Origin: Erythroxylum novogranatense
Taxonomy: Eukaryota; Streptophyta; Magnoliopsida; Malpighiales; Erythroxylaceae
Reading direction: 5' to 3'
DNA: 64,000 nucleotides
Assembly: GCA_029891385.1 (NCBI GenBank)
Contig: CM057233.1
Coordinates: 33,710,540 to 33,774,539, forward strand
Both the position numbers and the translations under genes were made by a program. This document shows positions 45,215-56,970 of the stretch, piece by piece. The notes beneath the pieces were generated by a model. It made no database searches. It had not been told where the DNA came from and saw only the letters and a program-made list of their open reading frames with translations. How positions within the stretch are numbered: position 1 is the first letter of the stretch; every line of letters begins with the position of its first letter.

Positions 45215-47325
45215 AATTCTAGGCAGAAGCAGTGAATACAACATGTTACATTCAGAACAGAATATTGCTGCGACCATTGCTGAAGAAAACTCCTTATGAG
45301 TTATGGAATGGAAGGAGACCGAATAAATCTTACTTTCATCCATTTGGTTACAAGTGCTCTATTTTGAATACAAAGAAATTGTTGGATAAGGTCGATTCAA
45401 AGACTTATTCAGGTATCTTTCTAGGCTACTCTTCATCATCCAAGGCTTTTTGAGTTTATAATCTTACCTCGAAGACAGTTGAGGAAACCATCCATGTCAA
45501 GTTTGATGATAGTTCCCAATCCCGTAAGGAAGATGACATGGAGAGTGAAGTCCCTTCAAAGTCCTTAGATGACACAATAGAAGCTCCATCATCAGGAACT
45601 CAGGTAGAAAAAGTTGAGGATATTCCAGAAACTATTGGATTAAAAAGAGATTGGAAATATAAGAGTTCTCATCCAGAAGAGTTAATTATCGGAGAGACCT
45701 CTGAAGGAGTCAGAACAAGGTCTAAATTCAGAAGGGAAGCTCACGTAGCTTTTATCTCTGAAATAGAACCTAAGAAGATTGAGGAAGCTCTTCAGGATGA
45801 AGCTTGGATTTTAGCCATACAAGAGGAGTTTAATCAATTTTCTAGGAATAAAGTTTGGTCATTGGTTCCTAAACCCTCGAAGAAATCCATTATAGGAACT
45901 AGATGGGTTTTCAAGAATAAGTTAGACGAATCAGGGAGAGTGAGTCGGAATAAAGCTAGGTTAGTAGCACAAGGCTATAATCAGCAAGAAGGAATAAACT
46001 ATAATGAGACATATGTTCTAGTAGTGAGACTTGAAGCGATTAGGATATTGCTGGCATATGCGGTTTGTCATGATATAAAGCTTTTTTAGATGGACGTGAA
46101 AAGTACATTTCTGAATGATTTTATAGACGAAGAGGTGTATGTTAAGCAACCTCCTGGTTTCGAGGACACTAAATATCCAGATCATGTCTATAAACTTCAT
46201 AAAGCTTTATACGGCTTGAAGCAAGCTCCTAAAGCTTGGTATGATCATTTAAGCACCTTTCTTTTAGAGAGTGGTTTTAGTAGAGGACAAGTCGATAAGA
46301 CACTTTTTAGAAAGGATTATGAGAATGAGTTTATTTTAGTGCAAATCTATGTTGATGATATCATTTTCGGTGCTACCTCAAAGAAGTTATGTATGAGTTT
46401 TGAGAGTTTGATGAAAAATGAATTTGAAATGAGCATGATGGGTGAGTTGAAGTTCTTTCTTGGGTTGCAAGTTAAGCAAACCGAAGAGAAGATCTTTATC
46501 CATCAACAAAAATATGTGAAAGAACTGTTGTCTAAATTTGATATGTGTAATGTAAAGCCTATGGCAACTCCAATGTACCCTTCAAATCTTTTGTCGAAAG
46601 ATGAAGTTGGTAAGAAGGTGGATCAAACCCTGTATAGAGGGATGATCGGTTCTTTGCTTTATCTTACAATGAAGCGCACGAGATATCGCTGATTAGGTGT
46701 ATGCTTGTGTGCAAGGTTTTAGGCCGATCCTAGAGAGTCTCATTATATTGCTGTTAAAAGAATTATGAGATATCTCACAGGTACTACTGATATTTGCTTG
46801 ATGTTTAAGAAAGGTAAAGATTTCAGGTTGATCGGATACTGCGATGCAGACTATGCCGGAGATAAAGTTAAAAGGAAGAGTACGAGTGGAGGCTGTCACT
46901 TTCTTGGCTCAAACCTAGTTTCCTGGTCAAGCAAGAGACAAAGCTCAATCGCACTATCAACCGTCGAAGCTGAGTATATGTCTGCCGCAAGTTATTGTTC
47001 GCAAACACTATGGATCAAATATCAACTAGAAGATTATTCAGTTCATGAAAAGGAGATCCCAATTCTATGTGACAACACCAATGCCATCAATTCATCAAAG
47101 AATCCAATACAACATTCAAGAGTAAAGCATATCGAAGTTCGACATCATTTCTTGAGAGACTACGTTCAGAGGAAGGTGGTGAGTCTACAGTTTATTGAGA
47201 CAGAGTTTCAATGGGCGGACATCTTCACTAAACCATTGAGTGAAGAACGGTTCAAGGAAATCAGACGAAACCTCAACATGGTAATGTTAAATAACCAACC
47301 GTCTGATATTTCACAGCTAAGTTAA
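45215..47325 (+). pseudogene. Sirevirus pol remnant: integrase end, RT, RNase H
   Basis: The integrase core end is KKTPYELWNGRRPNKSYFHP, then FGYKCSILNTKKLLDKVD and GIFLGYSSSSKAF. RT runs from EALQDEAWILAIQEEFNQF through RWVFKNKLDESGRVSRNKAR, an in-frame TAG at 46087 just before MDVKSTFLNDF, then HKALYGLKQAPKAWYDHL and the active site YVDDIIFGAT. RNase H has GYCDADYAGDKVKRKSTSGG, TVEAEYMSAASYC, DNTNAINSSKNP and ADIFTKPLSEERF. A frame break lies near 46690-46760. RT and RNase H motifs are preserved. Confidence 0.9.
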
Positions 47326-47587
47326 AAAGGTCGTAAAAGTTAACGGTGTCAGAAACTGTGAGTTACAGCTGGTACCTTCTTTCAAAAGGAAATTTTGGAG
47401 GGAAACACTCTTAGCCTTGAGAACCTCACCGATTCTAGAACACACCTGATAAGACCTTTTGTGTAGCGTCAAATTAGAAACCCTTCGAATACTCTTAACC
47501 CACAAGACTTTCAGCCCTTTTCAAACCCCTGAAATTACCTTACCTTCAAAGAACAAATTACCGGAGTCAGTTTCTAAATCAGAATCA

Positions 47588-49926
47588 ATGGAGCAAGCAA
47601 TGATTTTCGGAAGGCATGTCGATTTTGAATCTCTTAGAGAAGATGCAATGGACATCGAACCAGAGATCGCAGAAGCCGGTTGGAGGAAGTTCTTTCAGGT
47701 CCGGGAGTATGTGTACCAAAATGAAGTATATGACTTTTGGAAGAATGCCCAGACAGTAGAAAATACTATTGTTTCTACAGTAGACGGACTTTCCATTATT
47801 GTAACAATGGAGCTGATCGAGAAGGTGACTGGATGTCCATTTGTTGGAGAGAAGCTATCAAGCAAAGCCAGTTGGATGACAAAGGTTAGTTTAAATGAAG
47901 ATGAAGTAAATAGACGATTGAATGGAGAAAATGACCCAACAGAAAGGAAAACCTCAAGTCTGGTGCCGAAGGCCAGGGTTTTACATGCGATTCTGTTCAA
48001 CTGTGTTTTACCTAGAGTGGGTTCAAGGAACTTGGTAACTACTCTGGATGAACAGTGTCTATTTTACCTACTGAACCGCCAATCAGTTGACCTACCATTT
48101 TTGATCTTTCATTATATGGTTAAAGGAATGAAGGATACAAATAGCTACCTGTACGGTATGTTGCTAACACGAATTTTTAGGGAGTCTGGAGTTTGTCTTG
48201 ATTGGGGAATCAGACAAAGGGTGCCCGTAAGGAGTGTTATCGACTCGGGTACTATAAGAAAAATGGGCTTGAAGAATCTCAACAAAACAGAGGGAGATTC
48301 TCAGAACAAAGCTAGAACTGAGGGGGAGCGGATAAAGAAGAAGACTCCCATAAAAAGTTTGAAACCTCAGGTTAGTACAAATGTGCCTATTATTGAAAGG
48401 AGAAAATCATCGGAAGAAGTTTCGAGGATAATTTCTCAAAGAGAAAGTAGCCAAGTTCGAAACTTAGACGAAAATGTTTCGAAGAGAAAAGGAGAGAAGC
48501 TACTGAGTATTTTCCTAAGAAGGCGAAGGGATCACCCAGGATTCGAACTTTGAGATAGCAAGAGGAAAAGCAGCCCCGAGAACGAAGTCAGGTAGAAGTC
48601 TCTGTGACTCGCCCACCGAAGGCTACAAGATCTCTAGTCTCAATTTTAAGTGAAGAATCAGCCAATCATGCCAAGGAGACTGAGAAGAGAAGAACATTGG
48701 AGTCTGAGAAGAAGAGACCCCGACCTCAGAAAACTCCAAGACTGACTGAGGCAGTAAAGAAGACTAAGGCAGTTAGTCAGAAGAAGAGTGTTGATACTGC
48801 TAGGTAAGTTAGTCAGACTACGACTACTTCAATTGCTGAGATACTAATACAGGAGAAGGTGATTCCTACTGTTGTTCTAACAGAGACATCAACAGAAGTT
48901 AGTCAGATGCAGATTACTCCTATTGCTGTTTCACAAGAGACAACAGCAGAACTAAGTCTGATGAATGCTATTCCTATAGAAGTTTATCAATAGGAAGCAA
49001 CAGAACTTAGTTTAGTACAGGTTCAGTAGGAAGAATCTGAAAGACTCAGTCTGATTCCATACAATTATTCCGAATTTTTTAGGAAAGATGAATTGGAAGT
49101 CAGATTGATTGAAATAGTTCAACCTTGGAGTAACTCAATAATCATCAGGGATACTCCAAGGAGGCTGGTAAAGGCAGTCTTACAACCCATTCTGATAAAT
49201 AGTGAGACATGGCATCTACTGAATGAAGAAGAAAGGAATTTTTATGAAGCCTTGAGGTATGTTGCTACAAAGCCATAACCAACTAAGATGACCAGTCAAC
49301 TGCACACTATTTACCCGATTATAGAGCATACGGAGATAATGGTTGTACCAGACTTGCAACCTAGATATCCCTTGGATGTTGATAAGAAGAAGATGAAGTT
49401 ATACCCAGAAGGGGTAATTGATGATCTGTCCGCATATCAGATTGCTAAAGAAGTGCACAGAATTGATGAAGCATGCACTTCACATAAGATATTTACAGGA
49501 GCTAGTTGTAGTTTTACAGAGAAGGATGAACACTGTCCAGTGGGGGGAAAGCTGACTACAGGAACGTATATTGAATCCCTTGTGAATACAGTAGTGCGTA
49601 ATAGACCACTATCTAATACACTGTCTATACAAGAAGAAGAAGCTCTACCCTTACGAGGAAGACAAGTGCTTATGCTACCTGCTCCTTATGATTTAGACCT
49701 TCCTGAACCCAATCTATCGATTCAACCACCTACCTTTGAGATTGTTGAAGATTACATTCTATCTTCAGACGCATATGCTACTACAATTGCATTTGTAAAA
49801 CTCCCGGAGGATGATGATCAACCCACCTCATCTTTAGACTTGCAAGCTGAAGTTCTGCACCTACGCAGAGAAGTCAAAGAATTGAAGGAGATGGTAAAAG
49901 AGTTGTTGAAGAGTCATCGGCATTAA
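47588..49926 (+). pseudogene. Sirevirus third ORF (envelope-like position), interrupted
   Basis: It follows pol with its own ATG at 47588 (MEQAMIFGRHVDF). The N-terminal domain of about 220 residues contains AEAGWRKFFQVREYVYQNEV and ARVLHAILFNCVLPRVGSRN, then LFYLLNRQSVDLPFLIFHYM. This layout resembles the plant transposon-associated domain found in Sirevirus extra ORFs. Next comes a Lys/Arg-rich section, a one-base frame change near 48550, then frame 1 to the end with stops at about 48805, 48990, 49027 and 49276. The C-terminus (LQAEVLHLRREVKELKEMVK) is a short coiled coil. I see no convincing transmembrane segment or signal peptide, so an envelope function is not supported by the sequence. 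Confidence 0.7.
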
Positions 49927-50172
49927 TCATTTTTTATTATAACAAATAGGGAGAGAAGAATATGGAAAGTAGAAATCAAGGGGGTGAACGAAGGAATGAA
50001 TTTGTTTGAAGAAAGAGATAGGAGGAGGAAGAGTCAGAAGAAAATGAAGAAAGCAGACAAAGAAAGAAAGACAGAAAGAAGATATGTTTTCTTACTTTTT
50101 ATCTGTACATTTTTTTTACAAGATTTTCACCTTAATTGTATAATTATTTGTTATCATCAAAAAGGGGAAGAT
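49927..50172 (+). other. Sirevirus 3' non-coding region and polypurine tract
   Basis: A purine-rich stretch, ending with AAAAAGGGGAAGAT (50159-50172) directly before the 3' LTR. Confidence 0.7.
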
Positions 50173-51107
50173 TGTTAAGTCAAAATGACTTTACATTAAT
50201 GATTTTGATGAAGTACAAATAATGAAGAATGAAAAACAGACGGAAGCCAAAAGCAGAGGCTGAAAAACAGACGAAAGTTGAAAAGCAGACGAAGAATGAA
50301 AAACAGACGGAAGCCAAAAGCAGACGCTGAACAATAGACGGAAGTTGAAAAGCAGACGAAGAATGAAAAATAGACGGAAGCTGAAAAAAACAGAAGAAAG
50401 AAGTGCAGACGCTGAAAAGCAGACGAAGTCGAAAAGAAGACGAAGTTAAAAAGTAGACGGAAGCAAATCACGAGTCAGCTTGAGTTAGTTACAGAACTCA
50501 ACTGAATAATCGCTTCTTCCAAAATTTAAAAAGCAAGATTCAAGATTCAAGATTCAAGAAGCAAGATTCAAAAAGCAGTTACAGATGAAGGCTATAAATA
50601 TAAGTCAGAGTCGTAGATTGCAAAGTTAGCTGTTTTACACTTATGTGTACATTGAAAAGCTTACTTGAGAGATTACTGTGTAAATAGCTAGAGCTATTCT
50701 ACTGTAACAAAAGCTTGAAAAACTTTCTGTGAGAAAGTGGTACAGATAGCCTGCAGAGACTAAGTGTGAAAGAATACTGACTGTAAGAGACCTGAAGAGG
50801 CTCGTAGTAAAAGAATACTTGTGACGATTGAGAAGTAGTGAAATTTCAGAATGAGATCTGAGGACTGGACGTAGCTCACGGTTTGGGGTGAACCAGTATA
50901 AAAATTACTGTGTCAACTTCTCTATCCCTATCTCTCTTAACGTTCAAAGTTTTGTTTTTACTTAGTTTTCTAAACAAGTTTTCAGAATACGATCAACTTT
51001 GACTTACAGTAGTTTCTGTGAAAATAATAAGTTTTCTTTTAACAAAACATTTTTTTGAAGAATTTTCAATAAAGGGAAATACACAATTCAACCCCCCTTC
51101 TTGTGCA
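50173..51107 (+). repeat. 3' LTR of the Sirevirus
   Basis: 935 bp, TGTTAAGTCAAAATGAC to CTTCTTGTGCA. Between about 50222 and 50460 it holds degenerate tandem units built from gaagaatgaaaaacagacgg and ttgaaaagcagacg. The 5' LTR has fewer of these. Confidence 0.9.
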
Positions 51108-51112
51108 CTTAT

Positions 51113-51288
51113 ATATCGTATTATAAGCTTTGTAATAACGTGTGATTCACTTCACTTATATGGTGGCTGACAACCTCAGATTTGTGGGTAAGGAGCTAAC
51201 CAACATTAGTTACAATATTTTGGCCTTTTATTTTCCCCAAAAGAGCTTACACTGAACCAAACCGCATCCTCATCTCTTTTCTTTGTTT
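51113..51288 (-). promoter_or_regulatory. Distal promoter relic of the nsLTP pseudogene
   Basis: The reverse complement of about 51160-51240 matches 56770-56850 upstream of the intact-looking nsLTP (aaaataaaaggccaaaa and gtaactaatgttggttagc). It was displaced from its pseudogene by the Sirevirus. Confidence 0.7.
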
Positions 51289-52085
51289 TGTTGGGAATTA
51301 AAAACAAACAAAGATGTGTCCAGAAACTAGAACGCACGGATTAAGACAAAATATGTATGGACGTGATGTCGATCGAATATGGAAGCAACAATAAAACATC
51401 AAGCAACAAATTAAAGAACACCAAAATTTTTAACGTGGTAACACCCTCTCAAATATCAAGAGGTAACATCCACGAGACCTAGTCCAGGAAAACTCCACTA
51501 TCAATAGAACGAGTGCACTAAATGTCTCCAACAATACAAGGATAGATACAAGCGACCCTTACTCCTTCTAAGAAGTGAAAACCACACCCAAAACGTATCT
51601 CAAAACAGGAAGAAAGATACAAAGTACACAACCAACAACAACAAGGCAGAAGACAACCAAAGGCACCAAAATCTAGAATAAAACTAGACAAATACCACCA
51701 ACAGACATAAGAAGGTTACCCGGCGTAGCTCTCCAATCTGATGCGAGGAAGAACGCTTCCCAAACCTTGTCTCTGTCTCCAAAAAGAACTGATTTGCAAT
51801 TGGTCCAAAATGAAGGACTATATTGCAAATAAATTAAACTAAGAGGACCAAATTGCAAATAGGTCAAATAAGGACCAAATTGCAATAGTCCAAAGTTGTT
51901 GTTGTGTTTATTGTATATATGGTGTATATGTGTGGGTGGAGGCATGTATTTATATAAATGAGTTATGCCACCAAAAAGCCAAATTAGTTGATTTGAGATT
52001 CTTTTCACCTAAGCCCATTGGGCTTTATAATTGGGCTTAATATTTGGGCCTAGTGGTTACACTCCATTTTATGAGGCCCATAACA
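51289..52085 (-). repeat. 3' LTR of the Tork-type element (full length)
   Basis: 797 bp, plus-strand ends TGTTGGGAATTAAAAAC and GAGGCCCATAACA. The polypurine tract (minus TTTGGAGGGGGAGTT, 52086-52100) abuts it. Confidence 0.9.
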
Positions 52086-52100
52086 AACTCCCCCTCCAAA

Positions 52101-53764
52101 TCAAATGGAGCCAATTGCCAACCCAACAATCGACCGACAAACTTCAAACTTTCCCCTTGGTAGAATCTTTGTCAACATGTTTGCACCATTGTCATCCGTG
52201 TGAATCTTCTCCAACACCAACAAATTAGACTCCAAGATATCACAAATCCAATGATATTGTACATCAATATGTTTTGATCTACCATGGAACGTTGAGTTCT
52301 TGCTCAAATGGATAGCACTCATACTATCACAAAATAAGACATACCTCTCCTATGTAAAACCAAGTTCATGGACAAACTTCTTCATCCAAAGTAACTCTTT
52401 ACAAGCTTCAGTTACATCGATGAACTCAGCTTCAGTAGTAGACAAAGCAACACACTTCTGCAATTTAGATTGCCATGTCACAGCTCCCCCTGCAAAAGTG
52501 ATCATATAGCCTGAAGTAGATTTTCTCGAGTCAACATCTCCAGCCATGTCTGAATCTGTATAACCAAAGGGTTCTAATTTTCCAGTCCCAAAAAATAGCT
52601 TCAAACTAGAAGTTCCTTGTAGATATCTCAATATCCACTTCACTGCATTCCAATGCTCTCTACCCGGATTGGATTGAAAACGACTAACAACACTAACAAC
52701 ATGAGCTATATCAGGCCTCGTGCAAATCATTGCATACATCAAACTTCCTACTGCCGATGCATAAGGAACACGTTGCATATCTTCCTTCTCTTTATCACTG
52801 GAGGGAGATTGACTACTACTCAATTTGAAATGTAATGCTAGAGGAGTACTTACAGCTTTTGCCTTATCCATTTGAAAGTGTTCAAGTACCTTCTCGATGT
52901 ACTTCTCCTGTGATAATCACAACTTCTTAGCACTTCTATCACGAATAATTTGTATACCAAGAAGGGTCTTTGTTGGTCCTAAGTATTTCATTGCAAATGA
53001 CTTATTGAGCTCCATCTCTAATTTATTGATCCTGGAGGAATTTTGACCAACAATCAACATGTCATCAACATAGAGCAACAAAAATATGAAGTCATTATCT
53101 GTGAACTTCTGCACAAACACACAGTGATCTGAAGTAGTCTTCTTGAACCCTTGTTGGATCATAATAGACTCAAACTTCTTATACCACTGTCTTGGAGCTT
53201 GCTTCAAACCATATAAGCTCTTCTTCAATCTGACATAGTCTTCTTTGCCCTTCACCGTATAGCCCTCTGGTTGCTCCATATAAATCTCTTCCTCAAGATC
53301 ACCATGAAGAAAAGCAGTTTTGACATCCATTTGCTCAACTTCCAAATTAAGACTAGCGGCTAAACCCAGAACAACTATAATAGAAGACATCTTTACAACT
53401 GGTGAGAATATCTCATCAAAATCAATCTCCTTCTTTTGGCGAAATCCTTTGACAACTAATCTAGCTTTATATCGTGGCTTAGAATATTCGATTTTCTCCC
53501 TAAAAACCCAACGATTCTGTAAAGCTCTTTACCCTTAGGTAACTTGACTAAGTCAAAGGTATGATTATCCAGTAAAGACTTCCATTCATCATCTGTGGAT
53601 GCTTTCCATTCAATTTTCTTCTCACTCTCCATAGCTTCTTCATAAGACTCTGGTTCTACCCCGTCAATAAGAAGCACATACTTGTGAGATGAATAACGAA
53701 TAGAAGGAACTCGCTGTCTATTTGATCTCCTAAGTGGCAAAATCAGGTTCAACGGCAGGAGCAT
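52101..53764 (-). pseudogene. Tork-type reverse transcriptase and RNase H
   Basis: In element sense: SYEEAMESEKKIEWKASTDD, LLDNHTFDLVKLPKGKE, a one-base frame change near 53520, then QMDVKTAFLHGDLEEEIYM, KKSLYGLKQAPRQWYKKFES and the active site YVDDMLIVG. A stop precedes LSQEKYIEKVLEHF (about 52917). RNase H: YTDSDMAGDVDSRKSTSGY, STTEAEFIDVTEACKELLW, a stop at about 52350, then CDSMSAIHLSKNSTFHGRSK, ending near 52101. Catalytic acids are present in both domains. Confidence 0.9.
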
Positions 53765-56030
53765 CTAACTCTTCTGTAACATCCTCATAAACATCATCAT
53801 TTCTTGGAAGATTATCCTCCACCTCAATATCATTTGTAGGCTCGACATCACCAAGTGTCTCTGTCTCTCTAACTGGATCAAGATTAACCAAATCATTTTT
53901 ATAAGGAGATTTCATCTTCTCTTCCTTACCAATGTCTTCAATGTTCTGATCTTCCATGAAAACAGCATCACGGCTTCTAATGAGCTTTTTCTCAGTCGGT
54001 TCATAGAATCTATAGCCAAACTCATCATGGCCATAGCCAATAAAAACACATTGCCACCTCTTAGCTTCTAATTTGGACATCTCATCTTTAGGCACATGTA
54101 CAAAAACTTTACATCCAAAGACACGTAAATGGTCATAAGATACATCTTTCTTATACCAAACTCTGTTAGGAACATCAACCTGTAAAGCATAAGTAGGGGA
54201 CAAATTAATAATATGTGTAGCAGTACATAAAGCCTCCACCCAAAATGATTGGGACAACTTTGCTTCAGAAAGCAAACATCGAACTTTTTCCACCATAGTC
54301 CTATTCATCCTCTTTGCTAAGCCATTCAACTGAGGAGTTTTAGGAGGCATTTTCTGGTGCCGTATACCCTGCTCTCTACAATATGCCTCAAAAGGTCCAC
54401 AATACTCGCCACCATTATCAATGCGAACACATTTCAATTTCTTCCCTGTCTCTCTCTCAACATAGGCTTGAAACTCTTTAAAGGCACCAAGAACTTGATC
54501 TTTCCTCTTCAAAGGATAGACCCAAAGCTTTCTAGAATGATCGTCAATAAAGGTTACAAAATATAGACAACCACTATGTGTCCTAGTTTTCATAGGACCA
54601 CAAAGATCTGAATGAACTAACTGAAGAACCTCTGATTTTCTGGAAGGAGGATTACTCTTGAAGGACACTCTATTTTGCTTTCCCGCGAAGCAATAAGAAC
54701 ACTTATCTAATGTGACATCTTTTAGACCAAAAATCACATTCTTCTTGATTAATTGATGAAGTCCCTTTGCACTAATGTGACTAAGCCTCTTATGCCATAA
54801 TTTCGATAAATCATCGCTGGAAACAACATTAGCACCATCAACAGAAACTGTAGCCTTGGTCCAATATAAACATGAAACCTTCTCTCCACGTGCGATAACC
54901 AAGGAACCTTTAGTGAGTTTCCACTTCCCCCTTGAAGATTGACTATTATAACCTTCATCATTAAGTGTACCAGTAGAAATCAAATTAAACCTCATGTCAG
55001 GATTATGTCTGAAATTATTCAAAAATAGCTTCATTCCAAGATCAGTCTCCAAACAAACAGTACTAATGCCAACAACCTTTGATTTGCCATTATTGGCCAT
55101 TGATAAAACACCATCAGAAACTGGAGTATAAGATGTGAAGAACTCCCTGTGAGGGGTCACATGATAAGTGGCACCGTTATCAAAGACCCAACTAGTCTCA
55201 TCAGAAGCAGTGTTAACCAGTTCTTCATCAGCAATTGTCATCAGATCACTAACGACAATGGAAACACTATCATCGCTATCATCATTGTTCTTCTGCTGCT
55301 TGCCCTTCTCATGTTTCAACTTGAAACAATACTTCTTAATATGACCCTTCTTACCACAATGACGACACTCCATATCCTTGTATCGAGATCTGGACTTACT
55401 TCTATTCTTTCCTCGATTACGTCCCTGATCCTTCTCTTTACTTCTCCCCCTATTTTCTGTAACCAAGACATGCGACTGTGAAGTAGATGCCTCCTGTGTT
55501 CGTCTTCTAACTTCTTCGTTTAAAACAACAGACTTCACTAACTCCATGGTAACAGAAGCAGAACTAGTCAAAGTAACTCGGAGATTTTTCCAAAAATCAG
55601 GTAAAGTAAGCAACAACCAAAGCCCCATAATCTCATCTTCAAATTTGATACACATGCAAGACAATTGATCAAAGCATCCTTGAAACTCATTCAAATGATC
55701 AAAAATAGAACTACATTCTTTATACTTCAAACACATAGCTTGGTTTAACAAAAACAACTTGTTATTCCCAATCTTCGAAGCATATAATGTCTCAAGCTTT
55801 TCCTACAAAGTCTTAGCATTTGAATCATTAACAATATGATTCAAAACATTGTCATCAACCCATTGCCGAATAAAGCCAGAAACCATCTCATTATCAAAAG
55901 CCCAATCTTCATCAGTTTTAGACTCTGGCTTCTAAGTAGCAAACACTGGCAAATGCAAGTTTTTCACAAATAGAAGGTCTTTCATCTTCCCTTTCCACTT
56001 GTGATAATTAATGCCATTCAAACTAACCAT
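53730..56030 (-). pseudogene. Tork-type gag, protease and integrase
   Basis: Gag begins near 56030 ([20 protein letters not shown]) and has two in-frame TAG codons (about 55935 and 55804) before a 675-codon open stretch to 53730. That holds the zinc knuckle CRHCGKKGHIKKYC, protease WVFDNGATYHVTP (Asn where Ser or Thr is usual), and integrase zinc residues in WHKRLSHISAKGLHQL and CSYCFAGKQ. Core Asps are in HSDLCGPM and RIDNGGEY. The third acidic position reads NGLAKRMNRT, where the family has Glu (AER). The open stretch ends at a frameshift before RT. Confidence 0.92.
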
Positions 56031-56088
56031 CTTCCCATAATTTAGCTCAATATTCCAATCAAACAAAAAATATCAGAGAGAAAACCCT

Positions 56089-56100
56089 GCTCTGATACCA
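56089..56100 (-). other. Primer-binding site (initiator Met tRNA) of the Tork-type element
   Basis: The minus strand reads TGGTATCAGAGC two bases after the 5' LTR end. Confidence 0.9.
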
Positions 56101-56102
56101 GT

Positions 56103-56538
56103 TGTTGAGAATTAAAAACAAACAAAGATGTGCCCAAAAATTAGAGCGCGTGGATTAAGACAAAAGATGTACCCGACGTAGCTCTCCAATCTCATGCAAG
56201 GAAGAACACTTCCCAAACCTTGTCTCTGCCTCCAAAAAGAACTGATTTGCAATTGGTCCAAAATGAAGGACTATATTGCAAATAAATTAAACTAAGGGGA
56301 CCAAATTGCAAATAGGTCAAATAAGGACCAAATTGCAATAGTCCAAAGTTGTTGTTGTGTTTATTATATATATGGTGTATATGTGTGGGTGGAGGCATGT
56401 ATTTATATACATGAGTTATGCCACCAAAAAGCCAAATTAGTTGATATGGGATTCTTTTCACCTAAGCTCATTGGGCTTTATAATTGGGCTTAATATTTGG
56501 GCCTAGTGGTTGGACTTCCATTTTATGAGCCCATAACA
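56103..56538 (-). repeat. 5' LTR of the Tork-type element, internally deleted
   Basis: 436 bp. Compared with the 797-bp partner it lacks about 360 bp between gacaaaagatgta and cccgacgtagctctcc. The rest is nearly identical. Confidence 0.9.
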
Positions 56539-56970
56539 TGTTTAGGTTTGGAAACCTTGTGCAAGTTGAGTGTATTTCGTAATTCGCCATGTGAGTGACA
56601 AAACTGATAAAACGCTTAGTCGCTAATTTGTGGTAGTACATTAGACAACTTGTAAAGGTGTAGGTTTCACAATTTGTATAATTTACGTACGTTTGGCAAT
56701 GAACGTAGTCTTGGAGTCTTCAATATCATCCCTGCACAGCCTCATATCTTTATTCAAAAGAAGACTCCAAACGAGTTCTTATCTTTGTGAAAATAAAATG
56801 CCAAAATTTTGTAACTAATATTGGTTAGCCCTGACCTACAAATCTTACGTTCTCATCCACCACACATTTATATATAACACACACCATTAGAGCATTCATT
56901 CACATCACAGCACAATATTATAGCAGAAACACTACAATTCCAAGTTTTTATTACTTTAAGCTAAAACAAA
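56539..56970 (+). promoter_or_regulatory. nsLTP promoter and leader
   Basis: TATATATAA at 56869-56877, about 95 bp before the ATG at 56971. The leader attcacatcacagcacaat resembles that of the divergent pseudogene, and the upstream block 56770-56850 is also shared with it. The Tork-type element ends at 56538, so about 430 bp of original promoter remain. Confidence 0.65.

Larger units (their letters stand above)
44632..51107 (+). mobile_element. Copia Sirevirus (SIRE/Maximus type), internally deleted
   Basis: The target duplication CTTAT (44627-44631, 51108-51112) flanks TG...CA ends. The order is 5' LTR part, IN remnant, RT, RNase H, a long third ORF, polypurine tract, 3' LTR. The lineage is indicated by the RT block YVDDIIFGAT, the extra ORF after pol and the aaaaaggggaagattgttaa PPT/LTR junction. 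A deletion removed the 3' part of the 5' LTR, the primer site, gag, protease and most of IN. Confidence 0.92.
51289..56538 (-). mobile_element. Copia retrotransposon, Tnt1/Tork-type
   Basis: Minus-strand element with target duplication TGTTT (51284-51288, 56539-56543), initiator-Met primer site and polypurine tract. Gag-PR-IN-RT-RNase H are in Copia order, with RT block YVDDMLIVG as in Tnt1/Tork elements. The 5' LTR (right) has lost about 360 bp internally. Two stops in gag, a few frameshifts and a mutated integrase Glu make it non-autonomous. Confidence 0.93.

Noticed and set aside
50196..50471. Phe/Ser-rich minus-strand frame in the Sirevirus 3' LTR
   Set aside because: Arises from the purine-rich degenerate tandem units on the other strand.
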